Positions 17,671 through 26,618 of a stretch of DNA of 64,000 bases are shown here, piece after piece (the stretch's first letter is position 1; each line of letters begins with the position of its first letter). The position numbers and the translations under genes are program-made. The DNA comes from DATFVB01 sp963714035 (GTDB taxonomy: Bacteria > Acidobacteriota > Thermoanaerobaculia > UBA5066 > DATFVB01): the NCBI GenBank assembly GCA_963714035.1, contig OY970224.1, positions 1,674,001 to 1,738,000 of the forward strand, given 5' to 3'. The notes beneath the pieces were generated by a model. It saw only the letters and a program-made list of their open reading frames with translations. It had not been told where the DNA came from and made no database searches.

Positions 17671-19005
17671 ATGCCTTTTTCGAAATTCGGCCTTCATCCC
17701 GATCTCCTCCGCGGCGTGCACGACATGGGCTTCGCGCGCCCGACGCCGATCCAGTCCGACGCGATCCCCCCCGCGATGGAGGGGAAGGACGTTCTCGCCT
17801 GCGCGATGACGGGGAGCGGCAAGACCGCGGCGTTCCTCCTTCCGATCCTCCACCGGCTGATGGCCAAGCCGCGGAGGACGACGCGAGCCCTCGTGATCAC
17901 GCCCACGCGCGAGCTCGCCGCGCAGATCGACGAACACCTCTCGCAGCTCGCGACCCACACGCCTCTCTCGGGGGCCGCGGTCTTCGGCGGCGTCGGGATG
18001 GGACCGCAGGAGCATGCGTTCCGGGCCGGCGTCGACGTGATCGTCGCGACCCCCGGCCGCCTCCTCGACCATTTCCGGTTTCCGTACGCCGCGCTGTCGG
18101 GGCTCGAGATCCTCGTCCTCGACGAAGCGGACCGGATGCTCGACATGGGATTCCTCCCCGACATCCGCCGCGTCCTGAAGCACCTCCCGCCCCGCCGCCA
18201 GACGCTGTTCTTCTCGGCGACGATGCCTCCGCCGATCGTCCAGCTCGTGCGGGAGATGCTGAAGAGTCCTGCGCTCGTCAACCTCGAGCGCAAGGCGGCG
18301 CCGGCCGTCGGGATCACGCAGGCGGTCTATCCCGTTCCGCAGGAGGGAAAGCTTCCCCTCTTCCTCGAGCTCCTCAAGCGCGGCGAGCTGAAGACGGTGC
18401 TGGCGTTCACCCGGACGAAGCATCGCGCGAACCGGCTCGCCGAGTTCCTCGCGCGCAACGGGATCCCGTCGGACCGGATCCACGGCAACCGCTCCCAGGC
18501 GCAGCGCACCCAGGCGCTCGCGAACTTCAAGGCCGGCCGGTACCGCGTGCTCGTCGCGACCGACATCGCCGCGCGCGGAATCGACGTCGAGGCGCTTTCA
18601 CACGTCGTCAACTTCGACGTTCCGAACGTTCCCGAGGACTACATCCACCGCGTCGGCCGGACCGCGCGGGCCGAAGCGACCGGAGATGCCTTCACGTTCG
18701 TCTCTCCCGAGGAGGAAGCGGACCTGCGGGCAATCGAGCGGGCGATCGGCAAACGGCTGCCCCGGATCGTCCTGCCCGATTTCCACCCGAGAGCCGCGTC
18801 GGCGGAGCGTTTCGAGGTGCCGCTCGCGGAGCGGATCGCCGCCATCCGCGCCCGAAAGGCCGACGATCGCGCGCGCTCGCGGGCGAAAGAGGAACGCCGT
18901 CTCGGGGGAGGATCGGCGCGGACGCCCGCTCCCGCCCACCGAGCGCCTTCTTCCCCCGCTCCCCCGTCCGCTCCGTCCGGCCGGCCTCGCCGACGGCACC
19001 GCTGA
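17671..19005 (+). CDS. rhlE: DEAD-box RNA helicase, RhlE type
   Basis: A 444-residue ATP-dependent RNA helicase. The helicase motifs appear in order: Q motif GFARPTPIQSDAIP, Walker A AMTGSGKTA (about 47-55), PTRELAAQ, TPGRLLD, LDEADRMLDMGF (about 150), SAT (about 182), then in the second RecA domain VLAFTRTK, ATDIAARGIDVE and HRVGRTARA (about 326). The tail (about 385-444) is rich in Arg, Ala and Pro, as usual for RhlE, and probably binds RNA. RhlE proteins act in ribosome assembly and RNA decay. It appears to be a single-gene unit. Confidence 0.9.
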   Translation: MPFSKFGLHPDLLRGVHDMGFARPTPIQSDAIPPAMEGKDVLACAMTGSGKTAAFLLPILHRLMAKPRRTTRALVITPTRELAAQIDEHLSQLATHTPLSGAAVFGGVGMGPQEHAFRAGVDVIVATPGRLLDHFRFPYAALSGLEILVLDEADRMLDMGFLPDIRRVLKHLPPRRQTLFFSATMPPPIVQLVREMLKSPALVNLERKAAPAVGITQAVYPVPQEGKLPLFLELLKRGELKTVLAFTRTKHRANRLAEFLARNGIPSDRIHGNRSQAQRTQALANFKAGRYRVLVATDIAARGIDVEALSHVVNFDVPNVPEDYIHRVGRTARAEATGDAFTFVSPEEEADLRAIERAIGKRLPRIVLPDFHPRAASAERFEVPLAERIAAIRARKADDRARSRAKEERRLGGGSARTPAPAHRAPSSPAPPSAPSGRPRRRHR

Positions 19006-19071
19006 CCGGACGCCGGTCCTCGCGACCGGCGGGCCGCCGTGGTACCATTTTCCGAGAAAAAGGATACGAAA

Positions 19072-20058
19072 GTGGACGATCCCGGCAGAACCGAAGGCGG
19101 TCTGAGCCTGCCCGGGCGGCTCCCGACGGAGGAGACGTCGCCCGACCTCGCGAACGCGAAACGCCAGACCACCCAGGCGAACATGGCGCCCGTCCAGGCC
19201 CGGAGCGACGTCTCGGAAAGCGTCGAGGCCGACATCATTCTCATCTCGCATCCGCAGAACAAGAACATCGGGCGCCGGTTCCGGCTCGGTCCCGGACAGG
19301 CGCTCGAGATCGGACGCTCGTCCACCGCGGAGATCACGCTGCCGGAAGTCGGGTCGGTGTCGCGCACCCATGCGCGGCTCGAGCACCAGCAGGGAATCGT
19401 CGTCCTGCACGATCTCCAGAGCACGAACGGGACGGCAGTCAACGACCGGTTGATCGACGGCCCGACGCCCCTCCGGAGCGGCGACCGTTTCCAGATCGGC
19501 GCCGTGCACTTCAAGTTCCTCCACGAGCGCGACGTGGAGCAGGCGTATCACGACGCGATCTTCGAGCTCGTCATCCGCGACGGCCTCACCGCGATCTACA
19601 ACAAGCGGAAGTTCGACGAGGAGATCGAGCGCGAATGCGCCCGGGCGCGCCGCTACGACCGGCCGCTGTCCCTCGTCTTCGCCGACATCGACCATTTCAA
19701 GACGGTCAACGACCGCCACGGCCATCTCGCCGGCGATTTCGTCCTGCAGCAGGTCGCCGCCCGCATGCAGCGGGTGCTTCGAGTCGAGCAGACGCTCGCC
19801 CGGATCGGCGGCGAGGAGTTCGGGATCCTCTGCCCGGAAACCGACGCGCCGTCGGCCGCCGAGGTCGCCGAGAAGCTCCGGCGCGAGATCGCCGGATCTT
19901 CGTTCCAGTCCGGCTCGTTCGCCGTGGGCGTCACCTGCTCGTTCGGCGTCGCCGAGTTCCGGGCCGAGATGGGGGGACCCGAGGACCTGTCCCGCGCCGC
20001 CGACGAGGCGATGTATCTGTCGAAACAGAACGGCCGGAATCGCGTGACGATCGGATAG
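19072..20058 (+). CDS. FHA-GGDEF diguanylate cyclase
   Basis: A 328-residue soluble protein. An N-terminal stretch of about 50 residues precedes an FHA domain (about 75-130: LEIGRSSTAEITLPE, SVSRTHARLEHQQ, LQSTNGTAVNDRLI) that binds phosphothreonine peptides. A GGDEF domain follows (about 165-325) with DGLTAIYNKRKFDEEI, ADIDHFKTVNDRHGH and the active-site GGEEF at about 246-250, which is catalytically permissible. The RxxD inhibitory site is not present at the usual place; the equivalent residues read RVEQ. It should make cyclic-di-GMP under Ser/Thr kinase control. AAGGA seven bases before GTG 19072 fixes the start. Confidence 0.87.
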   Translation: MDDPGRTEGGLSLPGRLPTEETSPDLANAKRQTTQANMAPVQARSDVSESVEADIILISHPQNKNIGRRFRLGPGQALEIGRSSTAEITLPEVGSVSRTHARLEHQQGIVVLHDLQSTNGTAVNDRLIDGPTPLRSGDRFQIGAVHFKFLHERDVEQAYHDAIFELVIRDGLTAIYNKRKFDEEIERECARARRYDRPLSLVFADIDHFKTVNDRHGHLAGDFVLQQVAARMQRVLRVEQTLARIGGEEFGILCPETDAPSAAEVAEKLRREIAGSSFQSGSFAVGVTCSFGVAEFRAEMGGPEDLSRAADEAMYLSKQNGRNRVTIG

Positions 20059-20361
20059 CGGGCGTTCCATCGAGCGAATTGAGCGTTGCCTTCGCAGAAG
20101 GCCGGCCGCGAAGAGGCTTGGCACGAAGTGTTGAACGCGGCAATCGCCGAGCACGCCAGTGCGACGGCAATACGGGCGCGTGCCGCTCGCGAGACCCAGC
20201 GACATACGCCCCGGTATGCCTCGGCATCTCGCGGGGGACCCGCATCCCGTCTCGCTCGCGTCTCGCCGCGGCTCAATGCCCGTTCAACCGACGTGGCTGA
20301 AGTTATCGAGATCGCCGACTTATCGGCCGCCCCCTAAGGCAATCTCAGTTGGAGGAACACA
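20059..20361. other. Non-coding gap with a possible inverted-repeat insertion remnant
   Basis: No convincing gene is seen in these about 300 bases. ATTGAGC (20078-20084) and GCTCAAT (20271-20277) are inverted and bracket a 200-bp segment that does not look like the surrounding coding DNA. It could be an old miniature element, but no target-site duplication is clear. Confidence 0.3.
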
Positions 20362-20491
20362 AGGGCGCCGCCAGACGTGCTGGAAGGTGGGCGCCGGAAC
20401 CCGAGCCGGCGGCCGCGGCGTACCGGGGCGTACGTTAAGGCCGCCGGTCGGGTTCCGGCGTCCGCATAACGGCCCGTATGGTCGGCGCCCT
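20362..20491. repeat. Palindromic intergenic element, copy B
   Basis: Outer stem AGGGCGCC (20362-20369) pairs with GGCGCCCT (20484-20491), whose last bases are part of the stop codon of the ATP-grasp gene. GACGTGC lies at 20374-20380 and CGCATAAC at 20463-20470. The inner stem pairs CGCCGGAACCCGA-g-CCGGCGG with CCGCCGGTCGGGTTCCGGCG, with the unpaired base in the same place as in copies A and D. The apical region carries GGCGTACC and GCGTACGTTAA. Confidence 0.85.
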
Positions 20492-21545
20492 ATGAAGCCC
20501 TTTGCATGGCGAGATCGACGATTTCCCGCACCATCCCGTGATAGTTCCGCCCCGACTCCTTCGCCGCCATCGCGAATTCGGCCGACGACGAGAGCCACGG
20601 ATTGGGGTTCGCCTCGATCACGAACACCTTGCCGTCCGGCGCGAGGCGCAGGTCGATCCGCCCGTAGTCGCGGAGCTCCAGCGCGCGGTACGCGCCGATC
20701 GCGACCTCCTCGATCCGCCGGACGAGATCCTCGTCGAGGTCCGAGGCGATCGCGGGCTTCGTTTTCTTGTACGCCTCGGTCTCGCGCTCCCACTTCACCT
20801 CGGTCCCGGCGATCCGCGGCATTCCCTCGGGGAGCTTCGAGAGGTCGAGCTCGACGAGCGGCAGCGCCTCCGGGCGGTCGTTGCCGATGACGGCAGCGTA
20901 GATCTCCCGCCCCTCGACGTATTCCTCGACGAGGACGGGCGAGTCGAACCGCTCCTGGATGTGCTCGACGCGCGTCATGAGCTCCTTGATCGTCCGGACG
21001 ACCGAGCCCGCGTCGATTCCGATCGAACCGTCCTCGGACGTCGGCTTGACGATCAGCGGGAACTGGATGTCGTGCGAAAACCCGACCTTCCCGCGGTCGA
21101 TGACCGCGAAGTACGGCGTCGGGAGATCGTGGAACTGGAAGATCTTCTTCGCGAGCGCCTTGTCCTGCGCCAGATAGAGCGCGTGGGATCCGGCGCCCGT
21201 GAAAGGGCGGTCGAGGAGCTCGAGGTACGCCGCGATGTTCATGTCCCGCGTGTCGTCCCCGGCGTACGACTCCGTCAGATTGAAGATGAGGTCGGCGCCG
21301 TTGCGCGCGAGGTTGAGGAGCGACCCGTCTTTCCCGTCGAGCACGTGGTACGACGGCTCGTGCCCGATCTTGACGAGCGCGTCGAAGATCTCCTCCCGGT
21401 CGAGCTTCGGTCTCCGGATCCGCTTGGCCGGCGGCTTCTTCTTCCGTTTCCGGGCGCGGGGGACGGGCTCCTCGGCCGGCGGCTTCTCCTCCGGCGGCGG
21501 CGCGCCCCCTTCCTCCCAGACGTCGTAGAGCACGGCGATCTTCAT
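20490..21545 (-). CDS. ATP-grasp ligase, D-Ala-D-Ala ligase-like
   Basis: A 351-residue protein opening MKIAVLYDVWEEGG, followed by a Lys/Arg/Pro-rich insert (about residues 20-48) not found in ordinary Ddl enzymes. The ATP-grasp core shows LIFNLTESYAGDDTRD, GAGSHALYLAQDKALAKKIF, FPLIVKPTSEDGSIGID, VLVEEYVEGREIYAAVIG and, at the metal site, YGRIDLRLAPDGKVFVIEANPNPW. It should form an amide bond from a carboxylate and an amine using ATP. The divergence from Ddl and the pairing with a metallopeptidase gene 4 bases upstream suggest a dedicated substrate other than D-alanine. The last codon overlaps palindromic element B. Confidence 0.8.
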   Translation of the reverse strand: MKIAVLYDVWEEGGAPPPEEKPPAEEPVPRARKRKKKPPAKRIRRPKLDREEIFDALVKIGHEPSYHVLDGKDGSLLNLARNGADLIFNLTESYAGDDTRDMNIAAYLELLDRPFTGAGSHALYLAQDKALAKKIFQFHDLPTPYFAVIDRGKVGFSHDIQFPLIVKPTSEDGSIGIDAGSVVRTIKELMTRVEHIQERFDSPVLVEEYVEGREIYAAVIGNDRPEALPLVELDLSKLPEGMPRIAGTEVKWERETEAYKKTKPAIASDLDEDLVRRIEEVAIGAYRALELRDYGRIDLRLAPDGKVFVIEANPNPWLSSSAEFAMAAKESGRNYHGMVREIVDLAMQRAS

Positions 21546-21549
21546 CGGG

Positions 21550-22581
21550 TCACTCCTCCTCCGTCGCGATGAACTCGCCCCGGACGAGGTAGTTCATCGC
21601 GAGGGTCGTGACGTACGCGGTCACGGCGGCGAGGTCGCCGCGCTCGCGGGCGGGCTCCGCGACGAGCCCGAGCTCGCGGAGCCGCCGCTCGATCGATTCG
21701 ACGACGCTTCGCACGAGCGGCCGCCGCACGCCGGTCCAGTGGGCGACCCGGTCGACGATCGCCTTCCGGCATTCGGCGACGAGCTCGAACGCCGGGCGCG
21801 CCGCCTTCTTCCGGCGGCCTCGGGGAGGCTTGCCGAAGATCTCCCGGAGGTCGACGTCGAGCGGAAGCTTCGCGGCGAGCTCCTCGTCGGACTGCCGCGC
21901 CTCCCGATAGAACTCCGCGATCGTCGTCTCCATCTCGTCGACGGTGACGTCGGTCGCGCCGCGCTGCCGCTTCGGCTCGACGTCCGCGACCCGCCGCGCG
22001 ACGCGATCGACGTAGCGGAGCTTGCGCAACGCGACCCACCCCTTGTACTTGGTCCTCCAGCCCGAGCGCGGCGTGAGCCACACGGCGAACGTCTCGGCGA
22101 AGTCCTCGTCGGGATGCTTCTGCGCGTACCAGCCCGCGATGTGACGCACGAACTTGCGCGAGAACGGGACCGGCTCGTAGTCGTCGTGGTACGGGCGGCG
22201 GAAAGGCCCGAACAGCCCCCGCCATTCGGCGGTCTTGTAGAGCTCGTAGGCGTAGTTGAACGCGTGCCCCGCCTCGTGGCGGAGATACATCATGATCTCG
22301 CGCTCGTCTTCGAGGTCGTTCATCTCGCGCTCGAGCGCGGCGAGCTTCGGATCGGCGAGATAGAACGGGATGCCGATGATCGGCTCCCCGGACGGGCAGC
22401 CCCACTCGTCCGTGAGATAGCAGCCGGGACGGAACCGCTTCAGCCCCTTCTGGTCGAGCTCCCGATAGAGCTGCTGGACGTATTTCTCGACGCTCGAGCC
22501 CTCGAGCTTCAGCCCCAGCTCCTTGATCGGCCGAAGAAGAAGCTCCTCGACCTCGGGCGGGGTCTTTTCGAACGTGTGCAT
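21550..22581 (-). CDS. Putative zinc-binding metallopeptidase (Peptidase_Mx-like)
   Basis: A 343-residue protein without a signal peptide. It has LRHEAGHAFNYAYEL, an HExxH site at His102-His106, and DEDFAETFAVWLTP with Glu163 as likely third zinc ligand. CYLTDEWGCPSGEPIIGIPFYL lies upstream. The combination matches the family annotated as putative zinc-binding metallopeptidase. The C-terminal third is basic (GKPPRGRRKKAARP) and helical. The ATP-grasp gene starts 4 bases after its stop codon, so the two are almost certainly co-expressed. A cytosolic peptide maturation or turnover pathway is an inference. Confidence 0.75.
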   Translation of the reverse strand: MHTFEKTPPEVEELLLRPIKELGLKLEGSSVEKYVQQLYRELDQKGLKRFRPGCYLTDEWGCPSGEPIIGIPFYLADPKLAALEREMNDLEDEREIMMYLRHEAGHAFNYAYELYKTAEWRGLFGPFRRPYHDDYEPVPFSRKFVRHIAGWYAQKHPDEDFAETFAVWLTPRSGWRTKYKGWVALRKLRYVDRVARRVADVEPKRQRGATDVTVDEMETTIAEFYREARQSDEELAAKLPLDVDLREIFGKPPRGRRKKAARPAFELVAECRKAIVDRVAHWTGVRRPLVRSVVESIERRLRELGLVAEPARERGDLAAVTAYVTTLAMNYLVRGEFIATEEE

Positions 22582-22621
22582 CGGCTCTCCCGGGTTCCGG
22601 CGCCCCGGAGCCCGAAACGCG

Positions 22622-23326
22622 TCAGTTCGATTCGATCCGGGAAGCGTGGACGATGAAGCGCTTCGGGGCGTTGCCGACCCACCAGAAAGGGTAGCACGTG
22701 ACGAGCGTCAGGGAGGGCGCCGGGGTGTCGCGCAGCACGGCGACGTCGTCGGGACCGACGATCGCGACGTCGCTGACCCGGTAACGGTACGTGCGGAGCG
22801 CGGTCGTGACCTCGATCTCGTCTGTGCGCCGGATCTCGCGGAGGGGGCGGAAGAAGCTGTCCCGGTGGGCGGCGAGGGCCATGTTGCCGCGCGGCCCCGG
22901 GAGCGCGGTCCCGGGAATGTGCCCCACACCGAGCTTCAGGGTCCGGTCGTCGTCGCCCTCGAAGACGATCGCCGAGAGGCCGAGCCGCGGGATCTCGATC
23001 CGCCCGACGAGATCTCCGGCAGAGGGAACGGGCTCGGCTTCGGGGAGCGACGCGGGAGCGGGCGCGCGGCTCTCGCGGACGAGCCCCACGCGGGTGGCGA
23101 GATATCCGGTCACCGAGGCCTGCTCTCCCCGCCGGTGCCGCTCGAGCGACCAGCTCGCGTAGCGCTGCCACGCGTGAGCCTCCGCGAGCGTCCATCCGCA
23201 CCAGCCGAGGAGAAGCGCTCCCGCGATCAAGAGCGCGCGCTCGAGCCCGATCGACCACTGCCGCCACGCCTCCGGCGCTCGAAGCTCGCGCCGGGGATAG
23301 ACCCGAGGCTCGACGAAGAAGCTCAT
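22622..23326 (-). CDS. Sortase, class D-like
   Basis: A 234-residue protein with an N-terminal membrane anchor (LLIAGALLLGWCGWTL, about 31-47), a linker, then a sortase beta-barrel from about residue 104. The catalytic residues are present: His154 in MALAAHRDSFFRPL, Cys211 in LTLVTCYPF and Arg223 in PKRFIVHA. Such sortases cleave a sorting signal and transfer the protein to an amine. No LPxTG-type tail is visible in any complete protein of this window and no substrate gene is adjacent. It is divergent from the VPS10/BNR gene with a 78-bp gap. Confidence 0.85.
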   Translation of the reverse strand: MSFFVEPRVYPRRELRAPEAWRQWSIGLERALLIAGALLLGWCGWTLAEAHAWQRYASWSLERHRRGEQASVTGYLATRVGLVRESRAPAPASLPEAEPVPSAGDLVGRIEIPRLGLSAIVFEGDDDRTLKLGVGHIPGTALPGPRGNMALAAHRDSFFRPLREIRRTDEIEVTTALRTYRYRVSDVAIVGPDDVAVLRDTPAPSLTLVTCYPFWWVGNAPKRFIVHASRIESN

Positions 23327-23404
23327 CTCCGGGGAAAAACAGCAACGGTCATGCCACGAAGTCTCTCATATACTCGTCCAATCGTTGATTCGAAAGGAGA
23401 AGAC

Positions 23405-26400
23405 GTGAAATCGCTTCGCCCCCTGATGCTCCTCTCCGCCATGGCCGCGTCCATCGCGATCGCGGGCTCGGCGGCGACGCCGAGCGTGACGCTTTCCGAC
23501 GCCCCCGCGAAACCGGACAAGGGGACGCCCGCCGCGAAATCGCTCTCCGATCGTTTCGAGGGAGTGCGGTTCCGGAACATCGGCCCGTTTCGGGGAGGCC
23601 GCGTCACGGCCGTCTCGGGCGTTCGGGGAGACCGCCTGACGTATTACTTCGGCGGGACCGGCGGCGGCGTCTGGAAGACGACCGACGGGGGCGGACGCTG
23701 GGACCCGATGTCCGACAAGGACTTCAAGACGGGATCGGTCGGCGCGGTCGCGGTCGCCGAATCGGATCCGAACGTCGTGTATGCGGGCATGGGAGAGGCG
23801 CCGATCCGCGGCAACGTTTCGAAGGGCGACGGCGTCTACAAGTCGACCGACGCGGGACGCACGTGGACGAACGTCGGCCTCGCCGGCGCCGGGCAGATCG
23901 CGCGCGTCCGGATCCATCCGAAGGACCCCGACCTCGTGTACGTCGCCGTCCAGGGACACGTCTGGAGCGGCAACGACGAGCGGGGAATCTACCGTTCGGC
24001 CGACGGCGGCCGGTCCTGGAAGAAGGTGCTCTTCGTCGACGCGAAGACCGGCGCGTCCGATCTCGCGATGGACCCCGTCAATCCGCGCGTCCTGTACGCC
24101 GCGTTCTGGCAGGTGTACCGGAAGCCCTGGACGCTCGAGAGCGGCGGGACCGGCGGCGGCATCTGGAAATCCACGGACGGCGGAGACACCTGGAAAAAGC
24201 TCGCGGGAGGCCTTCCCGACGGCGTCGTCGGGAAAATCGCGGTCGCCCCTTCCCCCGCCCGCGAAGGGCGCGTCTTCGCGATCGTCGAGGCCGCGAAGGG
24301 GGGCGTCTACCGATCCGACGACGGCGGCGAGAAGTGGACGCGCGTCAACGAGGAGAACAAGCTCCGGCAGCGCGCCTGGTACTACACGGAAATCTACGCC
24401 GATCCCAAGTCCGCCGACACCGTGTACGTCCTGAACACCGGATTCTTCCGTTCGCAGGACGCCGGAAAGACGTTCGCCGGGATTCCCGTTCCCCACGGGG
24501 ACAACCACGACCTCTGGATCGACCCGGACGACCCGCTGCGGATGATCGAGTCCAACGACGGCGGGGCCAACGTCAGCGTCAACGGCGGGAGGAGCTGGTC
24601 GTCGATCGAGAACCAGCCGACCGCGCAGTTCTACCGCGTGGCGACCGACGACCGCACGCCGTACCGCATCTACGGCGCGCAGCAGGACAACAGTCCCGTC
24701 GTCATCCCGAGCGCCGCTCCGGGCGCCGGCATCGACCGCACGGACTGGTACATCGTCGGGGGCTGCGAGAGCGGCTGGATCGCCCCGAATCTCGCCGACC
24801 CGGACGTCGTCTACGGCGGCTGCTACGGCGGATCGATCACGCGAACGGACCGGAAGAGCGGCGAACAGAAGGAAGTCGTCGCGTGGCCGCAGCTCGCGAT
24901 CGGCCAGGCCGGGAAAGACCTCAAGTACCGCTTCCAGTGGAACGCGCCGATCCTCGTCTCGCGGTTCGACCCGAAGACCATCTACCACGCGGCCCAGGTG
25001 CTCCTCCGGAGCCGGGACGAGGGTAGGACCTGGGAAGAAGCGAGCCCGGACCTCACGAGGAACGACAAGAGCAAGCAGGGGTACTCCGGCGGACCGATCA
25101 CGTACGACGACACCGGAATCGAGCTCTACGACACCATCTTCTGTGTGGCCGAGTCTCCGTTCGACGCGAACACCCTCTGGGCGGGAACCGACGACGGGCT
25201 CGTCCACGTGACCCACGACGGCGGGAAGAGCTGGAAGAACGTCACTCCGAAGGGCCTGCCGGAGTGGATCCAGATCAACTCGATCGAGCTCTCACCGCAC
25301 GACCGCTCGACGGCCTACGTCGCCGCGACGATGTACAAGTTCGACGACGACCGCCCCTACCTGTACAAGACGACCGACGACGGCCGGAGCTGGACGAAGA
25401 TCGTCTCCGGAATCCCCGACGGCGCGTTCACGCGCGTCGTGCGGGAGGACGGCGTCCGTCCCGGGCTCCTCTACGCCGGGACGGAGACCGGCCTGTACGT
25501 CTCGTTCGACGGGGGTTCCCGCTGGGAACGGTTCCAGCGGAACCTCCCGGTCGTGCCGATCACGGATCTCGCCGTGAAGGGCCGGGACCTCGTCGTCGCG
25601 ACGCAGGGACGCGCGTTCTGGATCCTCGACGACCTCACGCCGCTCGAGAAGTGGAACGATTCGATCGCGTCGTCGTCCGTGCATCTCTTCCCGCCGCGAC
25701 CCGCGCTGCGGATCGACCGCGGCGGCTTCGGCGAGGGGGGCCCGCGCGGAGCGTCCGGCGAGAACCCTCCGGGCGGCGCGACGATCGACTGGTGGCTCTC
25801 GGCGAAGCCTTCCGAGAAGGAGAACGTCGAAATCGCGATCTTCGCGGGCGACCGTCTGCTCCGGAAGTTCACGAGCGCGAAGAAGGACGAAGGCGAGGAG
25901 GACGAAAGCGCCGAGAAGAGGATCGAGCCGAAGGCCGGGCTGAACCGCTTCGTCTGGGACCTCCGCATGTTCCCCCCGACGCTGCTCCCGAAAGCGGTCA
26001 TCTGGGGAGACAAGAACGGGCCGATGGTCTCGCCGGGAACGTACCGCGTGAAGCTGACCGTCGGAGACCGGACCGCGGAGGAGAAGCTGGACGTCATTCC
26101 GAATCCGGCCGTTCACGCGAGCGCCGACGACCTGAAGCGGCAGTACGAGTTCCTCGCGTCGGTGCGCGACGCGCTTTCCGAGACGCATTCGTCCGTGATC
26201 CGCATCCGATCGGTCAAGGCGCAGATCCAGCAGGTCCTCGATCACGCGAAGGAGATCGGGAAGGACGAGCCTCTGAAGGCGCCCGCCACAGCGCTCACCG
26301 ACAAGCTGACGGCGATCGAGGAAAAGCTCGTGAACCCGAAGATCAAGGCGAATCAGGACCCCCTGAACTTCCCGCCGAAGCTCGATCACCAGTTCGTCGG

Positions 26401-26611
26401 GCTCACGGGCGTCGTCTCTTCCGCGGACGCGGCGCCCGCGCCGTCCGCCTACGCGTACTTCGACGAGCTCCAGAAACGGCTCGCGACGATTCGCGGCGAG
26501 CTCGACGCCGTTCTCCAGAAGGACCTTCCGGAGTTCGACCGGGACGTCGAGAAGGCGGGTGTGCCGCCGATCGTCGTGCCGAAACCGAAGGACCCCGCCG
26601 CCCGCGAATGA
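23405..26611 (+). CDS. Secreted VPS10/BNR-repeat beta-propeller protein
   Basis: A 1,068-residue protein with a signal peptide, FRNIGPFRGGRVTAVSG at its start, and many Asp-box/BNR repeats (VWKTTDGGGRW, YKSTDAGRTW, YRSADGGRSW, WKSTDGGDTW, YRSDDGGEKW, VTHDGGKSW, YKTTDDGRSW), which build one or two large beta-propellers. The C-terminal third holds a beta-rich domain and a helical region (about 900-1010). These sortilin-like proteins are common in Acidobacteriota and usually annotated as glycosyl hydrolases without proof of activity. AAGGAG before GTG 23405 sets the start. DUF1684 follows 7 bases downstream. Confidence 0.82.
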   Translation: MKSLRPLMLLSAMAASIAIAGSAATPSVTLSDAPAKPDKGTPAAKSLSDRFEGVRFRNIGPFRGGRVTAVSGVRGDRLTYYFGGTGGGVWKTTDGGGRWDPMSDKDFKTGSVGAVAVAESDPNVVYAGMGEAPIRGNVSKGDGVYKSTDAGRTWTNVGLAGAGQIARVRIHPKDPDLVYVAVQGHVWSGNDERGIYRSADGGRSWKKVLFVDAKTGASDLAMDPVNPRVLYAAFWQVYRKPWTLESGGTGGGIWKSTDGGDTWKKLAGGLPDGVVGKIAVAPSPAREGRVFAIVEAAKGGVYRSDDGGEKWTRVNEENKLRQRAWYYTEIYADPKSADTVYVLNTGFFRSQDAGKTFAGIPVPHGDNHDLWIDPDDPLRMIESNDGGANVSVNGGRSWSSIENQPTAQFYRVATDDRTPYRIYGAQQDNSPVVIPSAAPGAGIDRTDWYIVGGCESGWIAPNLADPDVVYGGCYGGSITRTDRKSGEQKEVVAWPQLAIGQAGKDLKYRFQWNAPILVSRFDPKTIYHAAQVLLRSRDEGRTWEEASPDLTRNDKSKQGYSGGPITYDDTGIELYDTIFCVAESPFDANTLWAGTDDGLVHVTHDGGKSWKNVTPKGLPEWIQINSIELSPHDRSTAYVAATMYKFDDDRPYLYKTTDDGRSWTKIVSGIPDGAFTRVVREDGVRPGLLYAGTETGLYVSFDGGSRWERFQRNLPVVPITDLAVKGRDLVVATQGRAFWILDDLTPLEKWNDSIASSSVHLFPPRPALRIDRGGFGEGGPRGASGENPPGGATIDWWLSAKPSEKENVEIAIFAGDRLLRKFTSAKKDEGEEDESAEKRIEPKAGLNRFVWDLRMFPPTLLPKAVIWGDKNGPMVSPGTYRVKLTVGDRTAEEKLDVIPNPAVHASADDLKRQYEFLASVRDALSETHSSVIRIRSVKAQIQQVLDHAKEIGKDEPLKAPATALTDKLTAIEEKLVNPKIKANQDPLNFPPKLDHQFVGLTGVVSSADAAPAPSAYAYFDELQKRLATIRGELDAVLQKDLPEFDRDVEKAGVPPIVVPKPKDPAARE

Positions 26612-26618
26612 GATCGCG

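Noticed and set aside
20059..20361. An 83-codon plus-strand frame at 20086-20337
   Set aside because: No ribosome-binding site, composition like random GC-rich DNA, no homologous features.
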